Assembly (NCBI GenBank): GCA_026770575.1
Contig: MU657342.1
Location: 1-24,584 of the forward strand
DNA from: Pelagophyceae sp. CCMP2097
Taxonomy: Eukaryota > Sar > Pelagophyceae
Direction of reading: 5' to 3'
DNA length: 24,584 nucleotides
Position numbers and translations under genes: made by a program. Under the pieces are notes generated by a model. It had not been told where the DNA came from and made no database searches. It saw only the letters and a list, made by a program, of their open reading frames with translations. Positions 1-8,100 of the stretch are shown one piece after another; position 1 is the stretch's first letter, and the number at the start of each line of letters is the position of its first letter.

Positions 1-200
1 AAATATGACGATCGCTAAGCCTGAATAGATTACTCTTAATCCTATCGCTGAACAAGAAGGGACTTCGATTAATTCGCGAAGTAACTTACCGGAATACGAC
101 GGGATTATTCCCGATTATCGGCAACTTACCAGGAAGAATTGGTAATTTACTGGGTAGTAACTTACTCTGAAAGAATGTTGCCCGTAATAATCTATCACTA
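1..200. mobile_element. right end of a hAT-type transposon (second copy of the 12891-14099 element)
   Basis: This stretch is nearly identical to 13911-14099, differing by an 11-bp extra segment near position 70 and a few substitutions. Both copies end in CTATCACTA and diverge immediately after it, which marks the element terminus. It carries the same iterated GTAAYTTAC-type motifs near 82, 142 and 156. The left part of this copy lies outside the window. If the element is intact, its left flank should carry CAAGTACA, the 8 bases at 201-208. Confidence 0.75.
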
Positions 201-248
201 CAAGTACAATTGTACAATTGTAGTGAGGCATCATGATGAGGTTTTTTT

Positions 249-377
249 AAGAACCCGAAGGGTCCTTGCCGTTTAATCAACGTCAGTTTACGGCAAGGGC
301 CCTTCGGGTCCTTTGATTGAAGGATTACCAGGGGCAATTTTGTCTGTCCGTCCTTCTGTCTGTCTGTCCGTCCTTAT
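249..377. repeat. dispersed hairpin repeat plus GTCC/GTCT microsatellite
   Basis: A near-palindrome (arms about 250-271 and 290-311, around ACCCGAAGGG / CCCTTCGGGT, loop about 17 bases) is followed by a pure tract of GTCC/GTCT units at about 341-377. The same unit lies in inverted orientation at 13360-13473, including the microsatellite and the GTAATCCTTCAATCAAAGG segment. It is therefore a dispersed repeat and not part of a gene. The self-complementary core could form a cruciform or a foldback RNA. Confidence 0.7.
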
Positions 378-832
378 GTATGTCCCCGGGTAAATCCGTG
401 AGGTTCAATGTTCGAATGTGCAAGGACAAAAACCGTTTTTGGCGGCCTCGGGGTGGCCAAAATACAACCTCCCTCGGGTTTCTGTTCGGGTAGGGGTCGT
501 GGGCCGGCCTCATGCGACCACACATCCTCTTTAAAGTGTCCTAGGCCTCCCACATGGGCGCCAACTGGGTCAAAAAGTCACATAATACTCCCCATTTTGT
601 TGATACTTTCATTTATCGATTCCTCTTTGAAACCTATCAAATTCGTGCTAAGTTGGTTGATCTGACTAGGCCAGGAGAAGGTCCCTCGGGACTGGACATC
701 CTGTGATTTTATTCCATTACATTACGCATCTCCTCAGGTATGGAGAATAAGGTGTGCACGTCTGATACAGGATGAGAGCTATTTGCAATACAAGCATATC
801 TGCTTATAACGTGTACACCTTAGTCGAAATGA
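378..832. other. non-coding stretch with no recognisable gene
   Basis: I see no convincing coding region here. A short sequence GACATCCTGTGATT, followed by ATTACATTA-like bases at about 695-730, recurs at about 20338-20372, so part of this stretch belongs to a dispersed repeat. Confidence 0.5.
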
Positions 833-910
833 CCCGCTTGGGGCAAAAGGGGATTCACCGGATCATTATCCTTAGAGGTGATTGTGGGGCCCGGTATATA
901 TACCGCAACG
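833..910. repeat. 78-bp direct repeat, copy A (TATA-containing, LTR-like)
   Basis: This segment matches 1589-1666 over 78 bp with two mismatches. It contains a purine-rich run (GGGGCAAAAGGGGA) and a palindromic GGTATATATACC that could serve as a TATA element. The pair brackets a region with a copia-like primer-binding sequence, so they may be portions of two LTRs. The repeat itself is seen directly; the LTR reading is inferred. Confidence 0.7.
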
Positions 911-1190
911 CCCCCCCCCGCGCATACCGTAGGAACGGGAGGTTTAGCGTGGAGAAAGGCAAAATACGATAATGCACCGGGCCTTGGCCCGGCTCCGGTG
1001 GCGGCCTTACTGCAGGTCTTGAACCTGTTGCCGCGGGCGGGCTTACTGCGTGTCTTGGACATCGCGGCATCCCGCCGTTGCTTGCGGAGATTCCATTTCC
1101 GCCGAGGGAACTCTAGCCCTTGCCATTTCCGAGGGAACTCTAACCCTCTAAGATTCCTAACACAGTTCTTACTCTGACTGTGGGCACTAC

Positions 1191-1203
1191 GGGTTATGGG
1201 CCC
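1191..1203 (+). other. candidate primer-binding site of a Ty1/copia-like element
   Basis: The sequence GGGTTATGGGCCC is the complement of the anticodon arm of initiator tRNA-Met (GGGCCCATAACCC). Copia-type elements primed by a half initiator tRNA use this sequence as primer-binding site. It sits between a region beginning with a TATA-containing repeat (833-910) and an open frame starting at 1250, the expected order LTR, primer site, gag. No polymerase domain is visible, so at most this is a truncated or non-autonomous element. Confidence 0.4.
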
Positions 1204-1249
1204 TTAGCTGCGCGCTCATCCACGACAAGCGCTTCGACTCTCGGCTTCC

Positions 1250-1561
1250 ATGCCGCCCCGCTCCGCGTCTCGCGGGACCCCTCCCGATCCGCCTCTACCT
1301 GCGGCGGCACAAGAGGAGATGGACACCCAGCTCGGCCCCGACATCTCGCAGCCGAACCAGGGCAACGGCGCCCCTCGCGACGAGACCCGCCTGCAGCAGC
1401 GCGCCACCGAGCTCCGCGACGGCAACCGCGACCTCGCGGCCCAGCGCTGGGCACTACGTTGGACACGTGACCGCTGGGGAGTGGGGGCTTACCAGGGTAA
1501 CACGCGCCAAAATCGAGTGCCCCCTGCGGGAATCGAACCCGAGACCATTCGCAAGCGATGA
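1250..1561 (+). CDS. possible gag-like fragment, low-confidence open frame
   Basis: The frame opens with ATG 47 bases after the candidate primer-binding site. It encodes a proline-rich N-terminus followed by a charged, helix-prone, Gln/Arg/Glu-rich stretch (about residues 22-70) that could form a coiled coil, as in the N-terminal part of copia-group Gag proteins. The last 30 codons read through the tRNA-like sequence and are probably not coding. No zinc knuckle, protease, integrase or reverse transcriptase follows, so I infer a remnant. It could equally be a chance open frame in GC-rich DNA. Confidence 0.25.
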   Translation: MPPRSASRGTPPDPPLPAAAQEEMDTQLGPDISQPNQGNGAPRDETRLQQRATELRDGNRDLAAQRWALRWTRDRWGVGAYQGNTRQNRVPPAGIEPETIRKR

Positions 1562-1600
1562 TTTACGTGGGCCCATAACCCGAAATTGCCCGCTGGGGGC
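1518..1600 (-). tRNA. tRNA-like sequence, probably a tRNA pseudogene or tRNA-derived repeat
   Basis: Read on the minus strand, the sequence has an intact B box (GGTTCGATTCC). A 7-base acceptor arm, GCCCCCA against AGGGGGC, pairs at six positions and is followed by A. A possible anticodon stem CGTAA/TTGCG and a D stem GGGC/GCCC can be drawn. The D loop is oversized (15 nt), the anticodon loop has 8 nt and one T-stem pair is missing, so a working tRNA is doubtful. The 5' end coincides with the edge of direct repeat copy B, which favours a tRNA-derived mobile element. Confidence 0.35.
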
Positions 1601-1666
1601 AAAAGGGGATTCACCGGATCATTATCCTTCGAGGTGATTGTGGGGCCCGGTATATATACCGCAACG
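1589..1666. repeat. 78-bp direct repeat, copy B
   Basis: Second copy of the 833-910 repeat, again ending in GGTATATATACCGCAACG. Sequence before and after differs from copy A, so the duplicated unit is well delimited. Confidence 0.7.
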
Positions 1667-1902
1667 TTAGTCGCCGGTGCCGACGACTTGCGATGGTTTG
1701 AATGTTATTTTGGCGGTTTTAGAAGCTTTCCCGAGGACCTAGCGCCAACATGAAGTATGTAGCCGCATCCTTGTCGCGTGCTCTTGGCGGCTACACCTTC
1801 CTTGGGACCGTGCCTCTATTAGTTGAGGAGCCAAGATCTCAAGCGCAGGGTCAAATCGCGAAAATACGGCCCCAAAAACGAAATCCGCCCACGAAACAAC
1901 TG

Positions 1903-2372
1903 TACAGTGCGAATGTGAGAGTAAGATAATGGCCAAAGGCAACCCGTTGCCTTTTTTTCTTCTTAAAACTTAAGCGAATCGACAGTGCCTGTCGCCTTTG
2001 CCTTCTTAAAATATAAGATAATCGGCCTTGGGGGCTGTCCTCAGCCGCCCATGGGCTTCGTCGCAGCTGGTAAAAAAGTCGCTGAATCTCGGGGTTTAGC
2101 GAAGATTTTCACGTGGACGATGCTTTCGCTGCACCGTGCATCAATGGGTGACCACAGAAGGGACCGTAAGCGTGGTTTATCGCATATGCGTCGGGTAGCA
2201 GCGGCGGCAGCCGGGGGGTGCGGGGCTACGGTTGGTCCTGGAGGTCGACGATGACGAAAAAGTCGGCCGGCCCGCCAGCGCCTTTCGCCTTCTTAAAAAT
2301 AAGCGACTGGTGGCAGAGACCGCCTTTGCCTTTAGATAAAATTCATTATCTTACTCTCACATTCGCACTGTA
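1903..2372 (+). mobile_element. Tc1/mariner-like MITE, copy 1
   Basis: A 470-bp element (including the flanking TA dinucleotides) with terminal inverted repeats that start CAGTGCGAATGTGAGAGT after TA and end in the reverse complement before TA. TA target duplication with CAGT termini is the hallmark of the Tc1/mariner superfamily. It has no transposase. The 89-codon open frame inside is identical in copy 2 and resembles no protein I know. The near-identity of the two copies points to recent activity. Confidence 0.8.
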
Positions 2373-2495
2373 TTGCAGTTGAAGAGGAGAGAGCGAGAAA
2401 GGGACAGAGACATTGGTCAATTTCGGAGCGTATGAGGGCCCTGTGGGCCGTGCGAGGTCGCGGCTTGTTAAATCGCGTTGCGTGCATTGGAAGCG
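2373..2495. other. 123-bp spacer between the two inverted MITEs
   Basis: Unique sequence separating the two inverted copies. It has no open frame or motif of note. Confidence 0.6.
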
Positions 2496-2962
2496 TACAG
2501 TGCGAATGTGAGAGTAAGATAATGGATTTTATCTAAAGGCAAAGGCGGTCTCTGCCGCCAGTCGTTTATTTTTTTAGAAGGCGAAAGGCGCTGGCGGGCC
2601 GACTTTTTCGTCATCGTCGACCTCCGGGACCAACCGTAGCCCCGCACCCCCCGGCTGCCGCCGCTGCTACCCGGCGCATATGCGATAAACCACGCTTACG
2701 GTCCCTTCTGTGGTCACCCATTGATGCACGGTGCAGCGAAAGCATCGTCCACGTGAAAATCTTCGCTAAACCCCGAGATTCAGCGACTTTTTTGCCAGCT
2801 GCGACGAAGCCCATGGGCGGCTGAGGACAGCCCCCAAGGCCGATTATCTTATATTTTAAGAAGGCAAAGGCGACAGGCACTGTCGATTCGCTTAAGTTTT
2901 AAGAAGAAAAAAAGGCAACGGGTTGCCTTTGGCCATTATCTTACTCTCACATTCGCACTGTA
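2496..2962 (-). mobile_element. Tc1/mariner-like MITE, copy 2 (inverted)
   Basis: A 467-bp near-perfect inverted copy of 1903-2372 with its own TA flanks and terminal inverted repeats. It differs by a 4-bp indel and a few substitutions in the AT-rich tail. Together the pair forms a 1.06-kb inverted repeat whose transcript would fold into a long hairpin. Confidence 0.8.
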
Positions 2963-3201
2963 TGGTAATAAGGGTATACTTGGAATACGCGCTCAAGGCC
3001 CGAACCTTAACGGAGTCGAACTGCGCGCATGGCGGAGGTTAGAGAGATCCCATTCTCCCGCAGTGAGCCTCGTGACGCTACTAGTTAGGAATTGTTCCCC
3101 ACTACTAATCATCGGACCTCAATGCGGCCCACAACCCATTGTTGGTACCTGATTTTTGGACGATGGTCGGGAGGACGCAGCGCGCGCTGTGGTCCGCTTT
3201 T

Positions 3202-3270
3202 ATACCACACCCGCTTCACCAGCGCCTTGGGCCGCTCCTCCGAGGCTCCCGTCTGGCGGGTGTGGTACAG
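3202..3270. repeat. 12-bp perfect inverted repeat, hairpin candidate
   Basis: TACCACACCCGC and its complement GCGGGTGTGGTA flank a GC-rich loop of about 42 bases. A TATAAAA-like sequence appears on the minus strand just outside. I cannot assign an RNA family. It may be part of another foldback element. Confidence 0.4.
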
Positions 3271-3332
3271 TAGTTCCCACTGTATTTCCGTGAGGCGTGA
3301 GGGTTTGATTTAATATCCTGGGGAGAGGCAGT

Positions 3333-3622
3333 AAGTCCAAAACCACTGAAAAGCATCGGCCAAAAGCAAACGCAAAAGCAAAAGCAAAAATCCAATATTC
3401 AAAACCAGAGATGTCGAAATCTCAATAAGGCAGAGATGTAATAAAATCCCAAAAGTCTTATTTTTGAGAATTTGTGCTCAAAAATTTTGGAAATAGATTT
3501 GATAAAATCCTAAATATCCGCCTTATTGAGATTTTGACATGTCTTTGGTTTTGGATATTGGATTTTTGCTTTTGCTTTTGCTTTTGCTTTTGCAATAGAG
3601 CGATGCTTTTGGTTTTGGACTT
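3333..3622. mobile_element. foldback MITE with about 110-bp inverted arms
   Basis: Two long imperfect inverted arms (about 3333-3450 and 3515-3622) begin and end with AAGTCCAAAACC / GGTTTTGGACTT. They contain reiterated GCAAAA/TTTTGC units and a conserved CTCAATAAGGC / GCCTTATTGAG core. AT-rich composition sets it apart from the GC-rich genes. No coding capacity. I could not see a clear target-site duplication, so the superfamily is unassigned. Confidence 0.75.
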
Positions 3623-4000
3623 TCGGAAATAAAGTGGGAACTGATGTATAAAGAGCCCCTATGGAGCGCCACCAGGTCACTAATTGTCCAACTCGGGCAC
3701 GAGCGAGTAAACTGCCATTGAGTTTGCTATTGAATTTGCGTAAAATGCAGGGGTTTGTTTGGCCCGACGATTAGTAGAGCGTGACGTGTGATGGTAAAGG
3801 GACGACCCGGTCCAACGGACCGCAAAAATACGACGGGCCCCTATGCTTCGGGTCCGTTGATTTTTTGCGGAAATCTAACGGATCTCCTATGCAAAAAAAA
3901 ACAGAAGAACTCGTGAAGATCTTGCTCCTGGAAATCGGCCCGATTCTTTCGTCTCGACCGAGAATCGCCGCCGCTCAATCGCGGCGCAGGCTGCGCGCGA

Positions 4001-5318
4001 ATGGCGGCGAGGAGCGCCTTGGTGACGGGCGCGGGCGGCGCGCGCATGGCGCGGATCGTCTTGGTGACGCGCCGCCATGCGCGCGTGGCGGCGCGGAGCG
4101 TCGTGGTCAAGGGCGCGGGTGCGGGCGGCGCGCGCCTGGCGCCGGCGCGGAGCGTCGTGGTGACGGGCGCGGGCCGCGGCCTGGGCCGCTTGGTGGTGGA
4201 ACGGCTCTGCGCCTCTGGCTGGAAACGTGTCATCTGCGTCTCGTCTGTCGAAGCGGACCTCCATGCACTCCGTCTGTACCACAAAAACGTCGAGACCGTT
4301 AACGTCGACGTCTCGAACTGGGACGCGCTCCAGACCGCCCTCGAGGCCGTCGGCGCAAACCCGCGTCGGACAGACGGAGGCCTCTACGACCCACGGGCCG
4401 CTCTCCGCGACGCACGGGCCCCGCTAGGGGACATCGACGCGCTGGTCAACACCGCAGCCGCCGCGTTCCACGCGCCGCTCCTCGAGACGACGGCGGTGCG
4501 CGCCGCCGCCGGGGCCCGACGGCATCCCCCGGCCGCGGAAGCATACGGCCTAGGCGTCTTTCGACGCGACGATGCGGTGGAACGTGGCGTCGGCGCTCTG
4601 CTCGACGCAAGTCGCCGCGCGCAGCATGATCCGGCGCGGCGTAAACGGCGCCATCGTCAATGTCTCGAGCCAGGCGGCGCTCTTCGGCTTCCGAGACCAC
4701 GCTTCATTTTGTGCCTCAAAGGCCCCGGGCCCGCGTCCGGTGGCCCGCCCGTCCCGTGGGAGGCGGTTGTAGGCGGCGCTGGACGCTTTGACGCGCGTCT
4801 CGGCGGTGGAGCTGGCGACGCATGGCATCCGCGTCAACGCCGTCAACCCTGCTGTGTCGCTGACCATGGACGGCCTCGAGAACCTTTCCGACCAGCGCGC
4901 CGACGCCGCAGACTGGGCCGGGCCCATCCCGCCGGGCCAGTTCAAGACGGATTCACACGTCCTCGACGCCATAATCTTCCTCCTCGATGACGTGGCCGCG
5001 ACGCGATTCACGGGCAAAACCATGCCAAAGTTGCCCTTGAAGCTCCGCCTTTACCAGCGGCGCGACCTCGCCGAGGACAACCACGAATCGAGGCGGCGCT
5101 CGTCCAAGCGGCGCGTCGTTGTGCCCGGGGAACCGGACAGGTACAAGCCGACGTCCAAAAAGAAGAAAAAGGGGCCGCCGCGGATAAACTTGTCGCCCCG
5201 CACTCCGTCGCGCAGTGGAGCGCCGCCTTTGGCGACGGGACGTCCTCGACCACCGCAGTCTTCATCGACAACTCGACCAGGGTCCGGCTCCTCGTCCTCA
5301 GCAACTGCCAGCTCTGAC
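4001..5318 (+). CDS. short-chain dehydrogenase/reductase, DCXR-like, with altered catalytic Tyr
   Basis: Exons 4001-4495, 4554-4721 and 4773 onward; introns of 58 nt (GT-AG) and 51 nt (GC-AG). The protein has the Rossmann motif VVVTGAGRGLGR, VNTAAAAF in place of the NNAG strand, catalytic-type Asn (RWNVAS) and Ser (IVNVSSQAA), and IRVNAVNPAV. This order matches L-xylulose/carbonyl reductases, NADPH-dependent carbonyl-reducing enzymes of the cytosol. The catalytic YxxxK reads FCASK (Phe codon at 4707-4709), so normal dehydrogenase activity is doubtful. The N-terminus carries about four degenerate copies of the Rossmann start. After FTGKTMP the expected C-terminus is missing. The frame continues as a basic tail to 5579, while another frame encodes a plausible segment ending at TGA 5315-5317; the end given is approximate. 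Confidence 0.8.
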
Positions 5319-5903
5319 TGCCGCCCCGCGCAACACCTCTCCACCACCAACTTCTACACAACACGCCCCGCACCACCTACATCACCCTCGACCGCGACAA
5401 GCCGCAGTCCGACCCCACCCCGACTACATCGGGCCACTCCGGCATCCACGCCCGCCCCGCGCCGACCCCAAACACACCAAAACATCGGCCACGCCGTTCG
5501 CCGACCCACACTATGTATGTCTAGCCCGCGATCGCACGCCTCGGCGTGCGCGTATAAGGCCCGCCATCCATCGAACTGAGACGCGGATACACTTTAAAAG
5601 AGACGTGTGACCATCCGCCGCGACGAAACCCGGCCGCGGACGACGCCAAATCGGCGGTGGGCGCAGTTGCGGCCGGGCGGTCAAAGCGCGGCGACGAATA
5701 TGAGTCCCCTGTGCATGACTGCCCAGCCGGCGGCGGCGCCGCATACGCAGCCGACTCGGTGCGCCTTGAACGCCGGCGGCACGAGCTCCTGCAGCGACAC
5801 GGCCAGCCTACCACGACGGTCCAAAATGCGCCACCCGGCGATCCCGGGCCTCGGCTTGCGTTACTTCTCTGCCACGGTCCGCGTTTCCCGTTGCGGACGC
5901 GGC
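5319..5903. other. convergent intergenic region with no recognisable gene
   Basis: The region lies between the 3' ends of the SDR (+) and the ZIP transporter (-). Open frames here are Pro/Arg/Thr-rich in all frames, as expected for non-coding GC-rich DNA. No RNA gene or repeat is evident. Confidence 0.4.
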
Positions 5904-7118
5904 TCAAAGCATGATGCCTGCGACGAAGAGGAGGGCGACTTCGACAAAGGCCTCTGTGATGATGGGCGCGAGAAGCGCCGCGGAGAGCACGGCGGCGATG
6001 GGCTCGACGAGGCCCGTGAGCGCCGCCGTCAAGAACGCGGCGCGCTTGTCGCGCAGGGCCAAGTACACCGCCGATGCCACCGCCACGCCCTCGGGCACGT
6101 TGTGCATCGCCTAGCGCGGCGACGGTGGCACGCCCCGGGAGCACTTGCGACGGCCATTTGTCTTACGATGGCGGCGGCCATGAGCGCGGCTCTGCGAGGC
6201 TGCGCGTGCGCGGCGATGCCAACAGCGAGGCCCTCGGGCGCGTTGTGGCACGCCAGCGCCAGCGTCACGAGCGCCGCCGCGCGGCCCTGCGCCTCGTCCG
6301 CCGCGGGGCGCGAACCCGCCGCCGCGTCGGCGCCTGGTCGAATTCGAGTGGGTCTTTGATATCGAGCGGCGGCCGCGCAGCTACGCACTGTCGTCTGCGA
6401 CGCGCTTTGGGGACGCGACGGACTCGGCGACCATGAACTCGAGGTACGTCGCCGCCGGCAGCGACCGCAGCAGCCTCCGCAGCGCCTGCACTGCGGCGAC
6501 ACCAGTTGCGACGGCGAGGCACGGTGCCAGCGGCGCCAGCGTTACGCCGTCCCGCCGCCGCGCCGCCGCGGCAACCGCGTTGGGCAAAATGATGTCCACG
6601 ATCGACAGCGCGGCCATGACGCCGGCGGCGAAGCCCTGGAGCGCCGCGTCGGTGCGGTGCGAGAGCCGGGGCGCCACAAAGACGACGGCGCCGCCGACGC
6701 CCGTCGCCGCGCCCGCGAGCGCGGACCACGCCAGCGCGGCGGAGATGGCCGCGGCGGGCTTCGGGTGCGCCGCCGCCCAGTCGAGGCCGACGGCGACGCC
6801 TTCGAACGCGGCGACGCCCGTGAGCGCGGCGCCGGCGGCGGCGTCGGCCGACAGCGCGTGCGCCGACAGGGCCTCGGGGAGCAGGTCCGCGAGCGCCGTG
6901 CGCAGCAGGCCGCCTGCGCTCAGCGCCAGCACCAGGCCGCGCGCCCGCGCCGCGTGCGCGACGCACACAGACGCCGCGATTGCGAAGAGCGGCAGCAGCA
7001 GCGCCGCGGCCGACTCGGCCGGGCCCGGTCCTAGCGCCGCGCGGCGCGCCTGCGGTGCGGACGGTGAACGCGGCGCGCCGCAAAGATCAACGACGCAGCT
7101 AATGGACGCAAACTCCAA
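5904..7118 (-). CDS. ZIP-family metal (zinc/iron) transporter, ZupT/GufA-like
   Basis: Exons on the minus strand: 7118-6389, 6333-6167 and 6110-5904 (367 aa); introns 55 and 56 nt, donors GTGCGT and GTAAGA. The protein is a multi-pass membrane protein. The ZupT-like core begins with ALAGAATGVGGAVVF and GFAAGVMAALSIVDI (first two core helices). It then carries the two metal-binding helices CHNAPEG and MHNVPEG and the following helix GLVEPIAAVLS. Both HNxPEG motifs are intact, so divalent metal transport is expected. The N-terminal 140 residues look like a degenerate second ZIP half (LALSAGGLLRTALADLLPEA, then AFEGVAVGLD), which is unusual. The start at 7118 is the first Met in frame; one of the weaker parts of the model. 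It converges with the SDR. Confidence 0.85.
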
Positions 7119-7443
7119 ACGCGACCCTGCGCGGCTGTGGTGAGGCAGCGACTGCTAACGCATCGTAACAGGAACGCGAGACTCACACGCTGCCGATGCG
7201 ACCCTCGCCGAGCGCCGCGCCGAGGGCGACGCCGTCGCTCGCGCACGAGACCAGCATCCTACGGCCCGCGCGTCGATCGATGCTGGCGAGACGGTCCGCG
7301 GTCGAGCATCTTACGCTAAGGACAGCGCCCGGTCGTGTTCCACGCGGTGGCCACGGACGAGCGCGACGGACCGCGACGCGAGGCTGTGGCGGCGGTCTCG
7401 ACGGCCGTTTGTACGACGGCCGTCGGTGCGATGATGGTAAGAC

Positions 7444-7794
7444 TCACAATCCGACGACGAGCCCGACGACCGCGCCCGTGTGCGTCCCTGCGGTAGACGC
7501 TTCGACTCGGCCGTGGCGCCGAGGCCCGCGGTGCGCCGAGGCCCGCGGTGCACCGGAGCACGGACGCGGTGCGGCGCCTCGTCGCCGCGCGCCGTCGAGG
7601 AGCGCAAACGCCGTGGCCAGGGCGACACCGGCGGCGGCGGCCTTGGAGAGGCCGCCGAGGCGCCGCTGCGCGCGGTCGAGCGCGCACCGCCAGAGCGCGC
7701 CCAGCGCCGCCGCCGCCGCCGCCACCGCCGCGGCGGAGCGCAGCACGTCCATCGCAGAGGCATCGGCCGCCGCCGGGTGCGCGCGGCCAGCCAT
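7444..7794 (-). CDS. hypothetical small Ala-rich membrane protein, low confidence
   Basis: The frame from the Met at 7794 encodes 116 residues with two hydrophobic stretches (near VLRSAAAVAAAAAALGALW and AAAAGVALATAFALL) separated by a basic segment, and a glycine-zipper-like end (GAVVGLVVGL). It lies alone in the 1-kb space between the ZIP and PT-rich genes. I recognise no family. GC-rich DNA yields Ala-rich frames easily, and a 16-bp near-tandem repeat (GCACCGCGGGCCTCGG) falls inside, so this may not be a gene or may be one exon of a larger one. Confidence 0.25.
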   Translation of the reverse strand: MAGRAHPAAADASAMDVLRSAAAVAAAAAALGALWRCALDRAQRRLGGLSKAAAAGVALATAFALLDGARRRGAAPRPCSGAPRASAHRGPRRHGRVEASTAGTHTGAVVGLVVGL

Positions 7795-8100
7795 CGCGAG
7801 GAACCGCCTGCGAAGAGGACCCACGAGCAGCTCGCGCCGCCTTGGACCGCGCAACCCTCGGACCTCCACCCGCGCGTCTCGAGTCGGCGCCGATAGGAAA
7901 TGATTTCGGCAGGACCCTTCTCCAAAGAAGCTCGACTGAGCTCTGCTGAGTCTCGAGCGGCTCCGTTCGCTCGGCCGGCTCTTCGAGCCTTTCGCGGACG
8001 ACGCATCCCTCGTTGGTGAGTCGCCATCCGCCGATGCATGGTTGAGAGCCGGGCCCCGTCTCGGTTAGTGCTTTTGCCGCTTTCGTCCGCTTTGGCCCGC
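7795..8100. other. spacer with no recognisable gene
   Basis: Downstream of the stop of the PT-rich membrane protein gene. I see no RNA, repeat or coding signal. Confidence 0.35.

Noticed and set aside
1985..2254. 89-codon open frame identical to one at 2611-2880
   Set aside because: The identity reflects duplicated MITE DNA. The frame has no protein-like domain and is not conserved independently of the DNA.
3092..3313. Open frame over the 3202-3270 inverted repeat
   Set aside because: No recognisable protein similarity, and the inverted repeat better explains the structure. No RNA family could be assigned either.
3560..3595. Possible CRISPR- or telomere-like TTTTGC repeat tract
   Set aside because: The units are contiguous without spacers and lie in the arm of a MITE whose other arm has the complementary tract. 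It is a simple repeat.
3781..4302. 173-codon plus-strand open frame starting upstream of the SDR
   Set aside because: It reads the SDR exon in the wrong frame and becomes Arg/Gly-rich low-complexity sequence. The 4001 frame carries the SDR motifs.
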